Source: Centroberyx gerrardi (Eukaryota > Chordata > Actinopteri > Beryciformes > Berycidae). From it: a stretch of 64,000 bases of DNA. The position numbers and the translations under genes were made by a program. Positions within the stretch are counted from its first letter, which is position 1, and each line of letters begins with the position of its first letter. Shown piece after piece: positions 37,716 through 51,876 of this stretch. The notes beneath the pieces are model-generated. The model worked only from the letters and a program-made list of their open reading frames with translations, was not told where the DNA came from and ran no database searches. The stretch is from contig NC_136016.1 of NCBI RefSeq assembly GCF_048128805.1, positions 9,836,001-9,900,000 on the forward strand. Reading direction: 5' to 3'.

Positions 37716-38883
37716 TGAATTTTCTTTCCTTTCTGGTGGCTGAAAAGTGAGCGGTATATGAACTCCAAAAACATTTCCTCCAGAACCTCCACAGTGCATC
37801 AAATCAAGTGAACACATACCTATTGTACACCATATTGTACGCCAGTGAACAAAACAAGGATGGGAACTAAATATACTGAACACTAGCCATGCAGTGCTGT
37901 TTGGCTGCCATCTCCACATCAGCTTGACTTTCAAATTGTGTCTAGTGACTCTGGTCTGATAAGCATCCTCCATACTAGCGATACGGTGGAATTACTGTCT
38001 CTGCACACATTTGCAGCTCACACAGTTGATAAATCCATCCCAGAATATGAATCTATTCAGATCCATGGGCTTTCATAATGTTCAACAACACCACCTATTA
38101 ACCTTTCGGGTACCAAGCAAGGCCCTCTATTTCCAATTATTAATCTAACATTGCAACTCCCAGCATGTAAAACCAGTGATATGGATAGGATAATAGATAT
38201 GAGGGCCAAAGAGCAAATGTATGAAACATCATTGCACAGAGATGACATTGCTCAATATTTATCTGATCCATAATCCATTGTAAGCTTTCATCACAGGTCG
38301 AGGATTTCTTTCTGACAACATGAGCAAACATCGACCTTTTACATGAAGAATTGAAAATCACAATTGAAATCTGAAATAATAATACCTAAACGTTTGAAAA
38401 ACCATTTGAGTTTAAGGAATCAGAGACCCTGTGAGTAAAATGCTTGAATAACCAGAACCAAACATCATACACATAATAATATAATAAGTAATATACACAA
38501 ATACATGCAAAACCTAATCCGCTATGCTATTACCTGCTCCCTGTCTGTCATGCCTGCCTCATATCTGACCCTGTATTGACTGAGCGTTAATCTGTCATCA
38601 AACATGTAATAACAGGGATGGATTGTCTTTCATAGGTTCAACTGTTTTTCTATTGCTGTAGGCACTTCAAGCCTGGGAGCTTAAAACCTTAATAAGGTGA
38701 ATGATTGATATGCCAGGAGCATGAACAGGGAGACGGGGTGGGACGCATTCAAGCCAGCGTTGCTTTGAACGTTGCTTTGATCCAAAGCTAGGAGGTGCTG
38801 TTAATTATCAAGATGTCTCTGATGACCACAGAGATGGAGATCAACCAACCCACACTCCAGGAAGCGCATATCAACTAACTGTC

Positions 38884-38921
<38 letters not shown>

Positions 38922-39844
38922 GAACATATTTTGCCATAAGACCACCTGTCCTTATGAAAGGTTCAAAGGTATTGATTAAATGCTCACAAAAACAAGGAAA
39001 GATCTTCAAACATCAAATAGTGGTTTGATCCAAAAGCAATGGTATATTTATTTCTTGATGTGTATGTTGTGGGTTTTTTTTTAAAGGTTTTACATATATT
39101 TTATATAGGCCCCTCATTTGCATGTAAATTCTGCTTTGATTCTATTAGTAATTGTGAGCAAGAATATAGTAAACTCAGCTCAGCTCAACATATATTGTCA
39201 GGTAAAAATCTTGTATCTCCAAAATATCAATCAATGCATTTTTGGTTTCATAAGCCCAAGAAGGCAGGGAACTTTCTCAACCCATAGAAGAGCATGTAAT
39301 GTAATAATCCTTCAATTAAAATAAAACATAAAAAATCATCAAAATTGGGTTGAGGTAAACCAGCGGCTGGGTAGATGATGGTGTAGAACGCTGGAACACC
39401 CGTCTGTCAATGGCATCCTTGTTTTTGTAATTGGATGTCTCCATCAATTATGAAAATCAATTACTATGTTGTGTTGAGTTTGTGAATTTGATTAGACAAC
39501 TTGACAGGCCACATAAGGGTATTTTTGGCAGCTGCATCGAGGCTGACCCAGCTGCTGACCCAGCCTGCGGGGTTAAACCAACAACATTGAAACAACCCAG
39601 AAAAATGACCCAGCAGGCTTAACCCAGCATTTGGTTTGAAAAAACAACCCAGCGTGGTTTTTTTTTTTGGGAAGTGTGGAAATATACTGATTTGAGCAGC
39701 AATTGGTGCTCTAGCTGTTTTACTTCCTTTATTTCTGTGGAGAGCCTGATGACATCACACCATGTGGAGAGGAACTGGCTGAAGTAATGTAATCCTGATG
39801 ATGAGGGTCGAGGACATGGGTTACAGTTTTTGGCATTCCGCTAG

Positions 39845-39876
<32 letters not shown>

Positions 39877-39955
39877 TGCCGAAGTAGTGGTGTATAGAGA
39901 TGAAAAGGTGATTACAGTCATGACACGGGGCTGGATTATGGAGGATTACATGCAC

Positions 39956-39984
39956 ACACACATACACACACAGTCGCGCACACG

Positions 39985-40040
<56 letters not shown>
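39956..40040 (+). repeat. (CA)n microsatellite
   Basis: Interrupted then pure CA repeat, with a (GT)n tract (39848-39877) about 80 bases upstream that is complementary to it. Confidence 0.9.
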
Positions 40041-40044
<4 letters not shown>

Positions 40045-40257
40045 CCCTCATGAGACAAGATTCTAAATGCAGGGCTAATACTGTCATACAAAAGGGTCAG
40101 AGAGAGGGAGAGAGAGAGACAGAGAGACAGACAGGGAGAGAGAGAAATAAGGGCTGGATATGTACTGACGGATTATGAGGCATTATGTCAAAAATATCAT
40201 AAAAGTAAAGCAGCTTGCATGTTTGACTGTTGCTCTCTTTCCTTCCATTCTCCCCTC

Positions 40258-40295
<38 letters not shown>

Positions 40296-40336
40296 CTCCT
40301 CCCTCCCTTCCTCTCTCCAGGCAGTAGGGTGCCAAC

Positions 40337-40693
40337 ATGGCCGTTCCTCGGGGACAGCCTCCTCCCTCTCCTCGGCCTCCTCTCCTCCTCCTCCTCTTCC
40401 TCCTCCTCCTCCTCTCCTCCTGCCCGCCCCCTCTGCGGGCCCGGCCGCTCGTCGTCCACCCGTCCATCAACGTGGCGGTGGTGTTCAGCGGCTCCAGCTA
40501 CCAGAACGAGGTCAGGGGTCGCCTCAGCGGGGAGAACTTCGCCGACCTGCCCGTGGTGGTCAACCCCGTCACCGTGCTGGTCAACGACACCAACCCCCGC
40601 GACCTTCTCACGCGCCTCTGCGACACCATGGCGACGGAGAGGCTGCACGGCGTGGTGTTTGAGGATGACGTGGGCTCGGGTGCCGGCGCTCAG
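40337..40693 (+). CDS. grin2c: grin2c coding exon 1 (residues 1-119)
   Basis: Starts [10 protein letters not shown], then a hydrophobic Leu run and cleavage region. The amino-terminal domain begins near [12 protein letters not shown] and runs to HGVVFEDD. The ATG is in a strong context (AACATGG). The donor GTGAAA leaves phase 0. An alternative GT at 40670 would remove eight codons. Confidence 0.9.
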
Positions 40694-43600
40694 GTGAAAA
40701 CGCAGGAAAAACGATTTAGTTTTGGCTTTCCAGATAAAACATCCTTTCCAGAGTCATGCTGTTCAATTACCCAAATCAGTGTTTCTTAAAGCTGCACAAG
40801 GCAACATTTCTATGTAAAAATAAAGCCCTCTTATCAGCTTAAATTGCGAAATGGGGCTGCAACAGAGAAAAACTTCACATCCCCCAAGTGAGACTCTAAA
40901 TTCGCCCTATTTGCCCAAGAAGTGACGAATCAAAACTTAAGAACAAAATACAAAACTGTCTCCTAAACAGCAACACTCCGTCCAGAGAAAGCTGGACTCA
41001 TCAACGATGGATGAACTTCTTCACTGCCTCCACCCCCACCAGCTACTAAGAGGGAGTTTAGGTGTGAGGAATGCATGATGATACGGCATTGAAGTCATCA
41101 AAATTCAAACAGTTACCTTTCACCAACATGCAAAACGAGGCGACAGTGCAATAAAGAAAGAGTTTAAAGTAATAATGATATAAACATTATTTGCTAATGC
41201 TGAGTCCCAACAGTGAATGAGTGCTGTTATGGTTTGACGAGCCTGGGTCCCAGACCATGACTCAGTTTTCCAGTTTCACCATGGCGATCATTAAAGTTTC
41301 ATCTAAAAGTTAAATATAACTTTGGGTTCTGGGCTGAATAACTTTCCAACTTGATCTAAATTGTCTCCCTTCTCGACCCAGTTTGGTTTTGTTAACAAAA
41401 CACCCTCACGGTGAATATAAGAATCATACTATCAAACTGACATGATTAATGCTGGAGCAGTATTTTCCCACTTCATGTATACAAATGGGGAATCTGTCTG
41501 TTGTTTCCTCAGGTGGCAGAAGTGGCTCAGATTCTGGACTTCCTCTCCACTCAGACAGCTCTGCCCATCGTGGGCATCAGTGGCGGCTCTGCAGTGGTCA
41601 TACCACACAAGGTACTGTGTAGCCTGCAAACCCTAATCGTCGTTTTGATCTTTTGACCCATAACTACGCTGGAGTTAACAATTAATGATCTTAATGACCC
41701 ATTACTTTTACTTCCTGGAAAACAGAGAATCTTTCATGGTGACCTCATGCTGCACTAGTAGGCGTAAATTTAAATTCCAACCAATAAAACCATCACACAT
41801 TTTTTAACAATCCTGCCCCTCTGCCCCTCCCATCAAATCAAACTTCCCTTTTCTCCCTGACTCATATTCCATTGGTTTAGACTTTTGAATGATCCCTCAC
41901 TGCATTATATCCTGCCCCAACATCCTATTTCAACAAGAAATACATCAAATCAAGGAAGTAAGGATGCCATTTCATGGGGTCTTTAAGACAGAACCCACAA
42001 ATTTAAAGTAATAACATTCACAAACCATAATACAGCACCTAGTACAACCCTAACATCAACCTGTAAGGTAAACCCTGACAGCAACAGCAGCAGCCCTTCA
42101 CAGCAGCCTGCCTTAGTCATAACTCTTCCACACCAGCGTCATTCAGCATAAAACTACTTAAGTAGGTCAGAGTTGTGATACCTACTCTGGCAAGCAACGC
42201 GCTGCATGCAAATATTTGGATATGAGCAATAGGGATGGGTGAACGTCAGCGATGACTGCAGCCATCGACCCTCATCAACTTCTATAATCCCTGGCTGGGA
42301 AAGTCTGAGCTGATGTGCTAGGGGAAACTTTGGGAGGAAAGACAAGTGCTACGGGCAATCTGGGCCTCAATCAATCATCCCCGCACACTTGAGGAGCGGC
42401 AGGTTTTCCCCGCTATGATTTAGCATGTATATCATTGATGAATGGAGACGGAGAGCGCTGAGCTGTTTAGTTAGATTGTAATGAGGTGATTGATGATATT
42501 AGACAGACTCTTTATCTCTACTTTTTCCCCACTTTTGAGTTGTGACTGGTTCCTCCATCCCTTCCCCTCGTCGTTCCTTCCTTCTTTCCTTTACTCACTT
42601 CACTGCCATCATCAACACCTTGTATTTATAGAACCGGCTCTGACTTTCTCTTTTTCTCTCTCACACATGCAAACACACATGCAAATGCGCACCCTCACAG
42701 ATGAATGCACACACACACACACACTCACACAGCCAAATGGGCTCATTCCCACACCTAGCCAGGCATGAGAAGCTTCCAAACCCGGCTGAAGAGTGTAGCT
42801 TGGTGTTTGCGAGCGGTGGATCACACCCTCAGGCTGGATTTGTAAAATCATAGCCTGTATTTACCAGTCGCCTGTTAATCGGAGGTATCTGTGGATGGCG
42901 CGTCATGGAGGGGTATTAAACAGAAGGAGTTGTAGCTGCAGGGGAGTGATTGATTTGCAGTATTGTGATGGGAGAAAGGGAAAGGCAGAGTGAGTGAGAC
43001 AGAAAGAGACGGAGAGAAGGAGAGAGATGCTTAGATGAAGCTTGGCTGACAGCAGCCTGAAGGCAGTGTTTGACTGCTAACTTCCCACAGATAAGTCTCC
43101 CTTCCCTCTTTTTTCTTTCTGTTCTTATTCCCTGTCTTTCTCCACTCCTCTCTTTTCCTGTCCTTTTCTTCTCTGTTTTCTCATCCTGCTTTTTTCTCCA
43201 TCTTACTGTCATCTACCAGGTTTTTTTTTATGTCTCTCTCTCTCCACTTTTCACCTTGAGTCTTTTTCTTCTGAAAATTGCCATCCCTCCTCTCCATATT
43301 TCCCTCACTGTCTCTTTCCCTGCACTTTTACCATCTTCCCCTCTATCACCCTATACTCTTTGACACATTTGAATTCAGTTTTTTAGTCCTGTTGTGTGCT
43401 GGCTGAATCCATTAAGGCAGTGGCTAGGAGGGAGAGGCCTGTGCTCCTCTCTCCAATGGCCCGGTGTGCTCTCTCTGAGCCCCAGGACCCCATTAAACCG
43501 TTAATTAGACCCTTCAGGAGGGCGATGCTCCCCGCAGCACTTATCACTCAACCGCTAAACTCTAACCATTCACTCTCTCCCTCATTCTCCATCTTCCTCT

Positions 43601-44593
43601 TCCTTTCGCAACCTCGCTCTCCCCTATACGCCTTCCCGCTGCACCTTAAAATGGCACGGAGGAGTTCGTATTTACACCAGATGTGCTTTTGATACTCCTC
43701 TCACGCAGTACTTCCACTGCGGAAAGTTAAAGCGTCTCCGACTATCCAAAAATAGCTGTAGGAAACTTTGTCAGTTATCCACAATCTCTGGTTCGCAATT
43801 GGTGAACCTGATCACGGCTGATTCAATCTGGGTTATTTAACCTCTCTGCTTGACGGAGGCAAGAGTCGATGAGCCTTCACAAAGACAGACGTGCAGATGG
43901 GATGTTATCTATCGCACCGAGCGGTCGTTTGTCTGACGAGCCCAAAGTGTTGAGTGACAGTTCTCTATATAGTACAAAGAGTAAAGCACTCTCCTCTGAG
44001 GTCTGCCTGTCGAAGGCCTCATTCAGCGCCCCTCCTACTCCTCTCTCTCCCTCCCTCTATCTCTTTCTCTCTCTCTTATAGACGCCTTTGTTGTCAGCAA
44101 GGAGAAAAAACAGCTTGTCAGAGGTGTCTGACACAATGGGGCAGGTGGATTGGACTGGAGAAAAACATATGTGTGCGTGTTTCTATTAGGGGATAAAAGC
44201 ACCTCAATAGCGCTTGATTATCAATAGCCTGATGATGATGAGTATCTTTGATGGCGGGTTTAAAAAGAAGCACGCGCCCGGGCCGCCTATTTATGGTTCC
44301 TGTCTCAGTGATCTCTCCACGGCAAACAACAAGGAAGGAGGGAACGAGACAAAGATGAAAAGATTGAAGGGAGGAGAGGAAGTGTGTCTTTTGTCAGATG
44401 GCACATATATCAAGCAAATGAGAAAAGGAGGAAATGAGAGAGCGCGAGCGAGGGGGAAGGAGGAGCGGGTGAGAAAGACAGAAAAACTGTTCAATAGGGC
44501 CTGCGAGAATAAGAGCAAAATATCGCAACGCGTCTCTCCGAGGAGTTGGAAATCAGAGGTTGAGTGTGCTTTGTGTATGTGTGCGTGTGTGTT

Positions 44594-44639
<46 letters not shown>

Positions 44640-46078
44640 TGGCTGGCTGGCTATGACTCATTGCAGTGTGCTGAGTGATCATTAGAGGGTGCTGCATCCA
44701 GATGTCGAGTCATGGGACTGGTAGAGCAGGAGACAACAGGGAGGAACAGAGCCCAAGAGGCTACAACAAACACTAACAGAAAGGGTGTGTGTGTGTGTGT
44801 GGTGTGTGTGTGGTGTGTGTGTAGTGTGTGTGTAGTGTGTGTGTGAAGACACGTTCCCCAGGAGGATAGATCAGCACCATTCGCTACTCCAGGAGGTCTC
44901 TGCTGAAATAAATTATTAGAGAATGTGAAACTTCAGTGACAACAACAAAACTGTGGAGTTTATTTGGTACAATATTCTACTGTCTGATAAATCAGTATTC
45001 TGATGATGATGATGATGATGATGACATTGCCACCGTTGTCATCAAAACTCTGCTCTTTGTTGGTGTAGACTGGTTTACACTATATGTTGCCTTTGACAAA
45101 TTACATACAGTATGTAGTTATGCTATGAAAAAGAACGTAATTGCTTTTGTAAAAACAATGGAGTCACATTTACTACTTGTTTAATGACATTGGAATATAT
45201 TTGAGCAAAACTTTTTTGTTTTGTTCCACTGTTGAGATGCACTATAATTAAGTTTGAGAAATAACAGATTATAGCAATTTTGACGACAACTCTCATCTGT
45301 TACATTTAAAAACACTGAAATCTGACAGGTATTTTTGAGAAAATATGTGTTAACTTGTTTGATTACACAGAAACTAGTTTGAAGGGAGACAAACTTTTAA
45401 GTTGATTACAGTTATTAACTTGAAATAATGAGTGATAGCGGTTGTACATAGTGATAATAACGGCATTCAAATTAAATCTGTATTTGTTTATTGAACCTTT
45501 ATTTAACCAGGTACCGCCAGAGAAATTAAGAATCTCTTTTTCGAGGGCGACCTTGCCTAGAAAGCAGCATCAAAATGAACATAAAAGTTGCAGACAGACA
45601 ACATACAAAAATGTACAAAAGCAAGCAAAGTGCTCTGATAGCAAGTCACAGCAGCGGTCTTAAGGGCCAAGCCTATTCTAATCTCGACTAAACAAAGCTA
45701 AGACCTCTTTGTGTGTTTGTCAGTAAATGGGAATAAAATTGCGTATTAACCATGAATCTTATGGATTTTTGAGGCAAAGTACCTGAACATAATAAGACTG
45801 CATTGCTGAGTTTGATTATTCCAGTGGATAACATTATTTATTACAATTTGAAGCTGTGAGTAGCGATTATAACTTGAGAGTTAAAGTCCCAGTCCTGGCT
45901 GCAGTCTCTGGTCAGACTCTGCTGTTCGTTGTGATGTTGGACTAGAGTGATGCAACGAGCCAAACCTCTCTCTCCATAGATCACACTGTAGTTTATATTT
46001 GGGTTTGGTTCTGTGGCCAGACTGACCCGCTTTCTCTGTGTCTCTCTCTGTCCTTCTGTACTTCTCTCTCTCTCTCTG

Positions 46079-46119
<41 letters not shown>

Positions 46120-47423
46120 GTCCAGAAACCGCACTCAGAATTCCATAACCAGGTCACCAGAAGCCCAGAGCCGCTACTCAGTATTCCCATTGGAAACTGG
46201 TTTCCAGCGCTGGGAATGAAACCTTGCCAGATACCATGTTAATGACCATGCCACCGCAAAGCTTCACAGCATGGCCCATTTCAATAAGACAGCCAGTCAA
46301 ACTACCAACGCGGTGGCACCCGAGAATAGGGTCAAAATTGAAGGAAACTGCATTCTACGCTTCTTTGGTGGCTGATTTTTTTTTTGTGCCTGGCACTCCT
46401 GAATTAGCAGTTGGCTTTACTTAGAAATTCAAAAAGTGGGAGTTGTTGATAAGCTATCCAGGCGGCTGGAAAGGCAGGAAAACTTCCCTCCAGAGCTGAA
46501 AATTCAAAAGGTTACCCACCTGCATAATACTGAGGACATCCACATTCACTTTGCCATTTGCGTGCTTACTAGCTATATGCATCTCTAATTTGTGATTACC
46601 GTGTGATTATCTGTTAAAACAAATTGCTGACGTGTAAAGTATACATTTTCTATCAATAAAAAAAGAGCAAAGGGATTGTTTCAGATTTAAGATAATGTGA
46701 TTTCGTGTGAGTTGCTGAGCTTGTGGGAGTGTTGCGGCAGGGTGACCCTATAGCTAACCTATCACTAATGTACAACTCACACGCAGAGGCTGCCACTGTA
46801 TCTAACCGTAGCACTGTCTGCAATCACGTAATACAGATTAAGCCTGCCTCTCTATGTCGCTGCATTGAAAACACTGAGAGGGTTATAAACGGGAACATCT
46901 GGTTCAGGATGTTCTTACGGTTGTGCTTGTGTGTGTGTGCATCATCAATCGGTTTCTAGATCCATTTCACTGTATGTCAAGATGTGGTTGAGACGGACGC
47001 GACAGCCAACATATGTACAAACTTTATGGGAAGGGCTGAAGTGTAGGATGACATGATATGTGTCAGATTCAGCGGTGTACGTATGTGAGTGTGTGAGTGA
47101 GCCTGCCTGTGTGTGTGTGTGTGTGTGTGTGTGACCTGCTTACGGTTTGACCCGTGCCAGTCTTTCCGCTGAGGGGAGGTGCACAGTTCTTCCCGGGGGA
47201 GGAGAGGAGTGTGTGAGCAACCACCATGTCCACCATCTTCCTGTCACATTACCATACGCTCCTGCAGTAGGGCCGCTAATTATGTCTGTGTGTGACAGCC
47301 GCACTGCCAAAGCGGTGAGAACGAGACAGTTGGGGAGGGGGGAGGGTGGTGTGGACAGGAGAGAGAATGGACGGGGACAGAGAGGGGGAGAGAGAAAGAG
47401 AGAAAGAGAGAGAGTGGTAAACA

Positions 47424-47465
<42 letters not shown>

Positions 47466-48123
47466 AAGGTAATTTGTAGTAATCCTCATTTGATTTCACT
47501 GTGAGGGGGAATGTGGAATCTCCTTACGTACGTTTGTTCGTTCAATATCTAAGACACCGCTAATTGGATTTTGACGAAACTCGGGGCAATGATGCATCTC
47601 ACCACTATGTTGTGGTATTTGCAAAATTACACTGATTGGCCCAAAGGGGGGCGCTGCATTATTTGTTTATTTGTTCGATAGCTCAGACACGACTGATTGG
47701 ATTTTGATGAAACGTCTTGAAATGATGCATCTCACCGCTCCGCTCACCGCATTTTCAGAATTACACTGTTTGGCCCAAGGGGGGCGCTACAATTACAGGT
47801 CAACACAAGGTGACAGGCCTTACAGCTAGTTTGGTGTGTAGCACAGGCAGTGGTCTAATGGAGCTTCAGCCTCCGCGAGCGCGGCTCAAACAGCCCCAGA
47901 CAGATAAAGCTGGTAAACTGAGTGAAGGAGAGAGAGTGTAGCTGTGATATTCCTGTGGTATTCCTCTGGCTCACAGCTCCCTGGGGCTTTGCCGAGCCTC
48001 TGAGCTGTACGAGAGAAGAACAGGAACAGGAAGGAGAGATGACAGTTGTCAACTCACAGACTGAGGAGATCTGAGACCTGGTCCCATATGGCACTTGACA
48101 GTTTAACACTAGTCTCTCATCTA

Positions 48124-48159
<36 letters not shown>

Positions 48160-51100
48160 CCCTCTCTCTCCCATGTATGACTAAAGATTCCTCCATCTCC
48201 ATACATATGACTGGAAGGTCGCTGGTTTGAATCCCCTAGGAAAATGTGTGTGTGTGTATGTGGGTAAATGGGTGAATGGGTGAATGATGCTCTCCCCTCC
48301 CTCAGCAACTACTGTCAAGTGGCCCTTGAGCAAGGCACTTAACCCCTAAATGCTCCAGTGGCCCCAGTAGTAGACTGTGGATGTACTGGGCAGCACTGGT
48401 GTGTAACTGCATGCAACTGTATGGAGGTGAAGCAGGGCATCACCTTAAAGGTTAAAGGTTAAAATGAAAGGTTAAAAAATGGTTTCTTCTCTGTCCATTG
48501 ATGTTTTCTGCTCCTTTCGGTCCATATCCAGCCTCTCTAACACTCTTACATTCTCCATGTCCTTCCTCTTTGCATTGCTCAGCCTCTCCCCATAGCCTAC
48601 TTTGTCTGATCCAGAATGTTATTTGAAGGACGCAGGTTCAGTGAGCTCTAATAACTCTCCATCTCATGTGTCAACACACACACACACACATAGGTATGCA
48701 AATGCACTATCCATTCTGGGCTCTAACTAGCTTTGGGCCCGCCCCTTTGTGACAGAAAGAGAGCAGCAGGACTGAGCGTTTGAGTGCAACTCCAAAGAAA
48801 CATGCACCAGAAGAACCTCAATTTGGACAATCAAAGCCCTGCCATGAAATGTGAGCGTCTATAAAGGTGCAGGCCGTAAGATGAGTATTCATGGTAGCCG
48901 GTCCCGGCGACACGTCACTCTGCATCTGCAGCTTCATTGCTATAGGGTGCGAGTGTGTCTTTGACAGCTGCATCTCTATCACTCCCAATCAAAATGGGTT
49001 TTAGTGCTTCATAGATCATAAACATTTTTGATGTCAAATCTGCTGTCAGAAATGTCAAAAACTGCTATGGCATATGTTTTGTCACTGAGGGCATTTGTAA
49101 ACTTCTCCTGACCTTTTATACGTCATGGTGGATATTTATGAGGGTTTTATGACATTTCATAAAAGCGAATTCAACTGCCAGGTAGAGAACATTGTCCAAG
49201 CACCGCTCACTCTCCATTTTGTCCTTTCTCTTTTCCCATCTCTCCTTTCAGTTCAATTCAGTGGGCTTTAGTGGCAAGATGGTTAACAGTAATGGTTATG
49301 CGAGAAAATATTGATTGAATGACAGTTATGGATACTGATCAGACTCTCAAGAGAATAAGTGATCAACATGCATTACCCAAGTATTGGTGAAATGAGCAGA
49401 GGTGCTGCTACAATGAGGAGTGACAGACAAGTGATATGACAAGTGCAAGACCTACAGTGTATTTTGATAAGCCTCTGTTGTATCCTCTTTGGTTTAGCTG
49501 ACAGCCCACTGATTCTCTCTTTTGTTATGACAGAAAGACAGAAAGTCATGCTGTCGTGGAAAAACTTTGCTGATTTTCACATTTTTAACTTGTACGTGGC
49601 TCATTATTTTTTATTTCGTAGATGCATGTTTGTCAGTCTGAAAGTGAAATAAGGCTGTTTTTCTAAATATTTGAAAACGCCTCTTCAACATGCATGGGAA
49701 CACAGGCAGCAGGTTGGCCCTTCAACCTCAGGATCATTACGGAGTTCACCCTGCTTATTACTGTGCTTTCACAACAAGGTTTGTGTTTGACAGGAGTGAT
49801 ACTCTCTCAGTGAGACTCTCTTCCCCTTCATAGGCTGAGGGATCCACCTTCCTGCAGATGGGAGCCTCTCTGGAGCAGCAGATCGTCTGCATGTTCAAGG
49901 TACAGCAGTGCTTTGTGTTTCTACGGTCACCATCGCTCACAATTTACAAATACTATTCTTCTTTTTAATTTAGTAGTTTAGTTTCTTTTTAATTTTAAAC
50001 AGCTTGTCACCCTCCACCCTGATGGGTGGAGGGTCAAATCTGTGATTGACAATGGACCTGACACTATCTGGGCTGGCACTCCATCCCAATTTTTATGGTT
50101 GCAATGATTCTGTATAACTACATTTGATTGAATCACATCTCAGCGACTCATTATAATTACTATTATATTTATTTTATTTCTTTATTTTAATATGTCCCTG
50201 TTTCAGCTTATGGAGGAGTACGACTGGGGCGAGTTTGTGGTGATCACCAGCTTTTTGCCAGGATATGACACCTTTGTGGATATAGTCCACTCCTATACAG
50301 ACACTTCCTACTTCCTGTGGAATCTACAGGACGTCCTGTCTCTGGAAATGTCCGTTGGGGCTAATGATGTGAGGACCAAACGCATGCTGCAGCAGGTAGG
50401 ACGAAATATACTGTATATACTGCATGTTATTGCTGAAAGGAAAAGAAAAGAAAAAATCAATGATGTAAAATCAAGAAAAAAAAAATGAAAAGCCTGTGTG
50501 ATCATACTTCACTGCCAGTGTTTTTCTGTAATTGCTATGAGTCATTCCTCAATTTCCCTTTAATTTCCCCTTGGACTTAGTCATAGTATCAGGTTTCAAG
50601 TAGTCTAAGTGTCAATTATCTCTATCTTTGTAGGTCATTTTCATTGTATAACCCTACTGCTTTAACAAATCACTCCTTTGTCTCTTATGTATTGGGCTGC
50701 ATTAAGGGTTTGATCTTGGTGTCTGTAGTTTGCTTTCCAATTCTGATTCGGTCTCTCAGGTCTTGCTAGCTTATTGTTCTCATGAATTGGCCCTGTACCT
50801 TTTCCACATTGAGTCATACTGAGGGTTAATGTTGCTGGCTGATTTGATTCTGTCCTCTGGGTTTCCATTGATAGATACAGTCATTTCTGTCTGTAGGTGG
50901 ACTCTCAGGTCCTGCTAGCCTACTGCTCCCATGAGGAGGCGCAGTATTTGTTCCGTCAGGCGGCTGAGTGTGGCCTGCTGGGGCCGGGCTACATCTGGAT
51001 CCTGCCCAGCATGGCTGTGGGAAACCCCGACAGCCCTCCGCCCATCAGCTTCCCCGTCGGCGTGATCGGCGTGATAACGGACCACTGGAGAAAGAGCCTG

Positions 51101-51720
51101 CGGCAGAGGGTGAGGGAGGGCGTCGCCATTGTGGCTAAAGGGGCAGAGAGCTTCAAGAAGCAGCAAGGGTTTGTTCCTGAGGGACACAGCGACTGCAACA
51201 CGCCGGCTAAACAGTCTGACAACTACACTCTGTTCAGGTGAGAGGGAACATGTATGGCGTGTAATTAATATATACAGGTATAGGCTAACAGAGGTACAGC
51301 CACAGACCAATTATATGACAAATTGATATTGATATAGACTGTTGCTGTCTTATTAATATAAAGACAGGAGAGCTTTAGAAGACACATGTACACCCACAAA
51401 GACACTCACACACACTTTTCACGTGAGCTTACAAGCACGCGGCGAGAAGTGAAACTACTTAAGTATTTTGCCCCTCTATTCCATGTGGTCTGAAATGTAA
51501 ATTGACCTGGATTCATTATTCAGAGCTCAGTCTGTCATGGCTGAATCTCCTAACAGACAGAGAAGCGTCTCAGCAGGCACATCCTGCCCTCCACCAATCA
51601 GCTAACTCTATCATCCCCTAATGAGCTACTTCCATTCTCCCACATTAGATTAAGCCCTCCCAGGGGAGCTTTAGGTTTAATTAGGAGGTGCTCGTTGTAG
51701 GTGTGTGTGTGTGCATGTGT

Positions 51721-51751
<31 letters not shown>

Positions 51752-51833
51752 CATCTGTGTACGTGAGTATGCAAATTCCTGTGTGCTTGCATGTAGAATC
51801 AAAGTTTCTTGATTGTATATTATTTACTTTCGC

Positions 51834-51876
<43 letters not shown>

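Larger units (their letters stand above)
33500..40320 (+). other. grin2c: Probable grin2c 5' intron
   Basis: 6.8 kb without coding exons. It contains GT/CA tracts (33942-33961, 34172-34199, 36943-36966, 37102-37157, 38888-38918, 39848-39877, 39956-40040), an AATT-rich fold-back near 36.1-36.5 kb, a fold-back at 37.6 kb, and an AACCCAGC-type repeat at 39.5-39.65 kb. Confidence 0.5.
41612..49833 (+). other. grin2c: grin2c intron 2, 8.2 kb
   Basis: Longest coding intron. It contains pyrimidine- and purine-rich stretches and TG tracts (44591-44638, 47107-47133). There are GTGTGTGTGGT tandem units (44785-44844), a (GAT)n tract (45001-45023), a TTTATTTAACCAGGT repeat (45.5 kb) and a (CT)n tract (46059-46116). 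A duplicated module (47.5 kb) and a SINE-like repeat (48.2 kb) follow. No extra exon recognised. Confidence 0.75.

Noticed and set aside
40292..40648. Minus-strand open frame opposite grin2c exon 1
   Set aside because: A shadow of the GC-rich signal-peptide exon; the plus strand encodes a clear GluN2 amino-terminal domain.
44214..44678. 154-codon open frame
   Set aside because: Low-complexity tail from a (GT)n tract and no splice or family evidence; it lies within grin2c intron 2.
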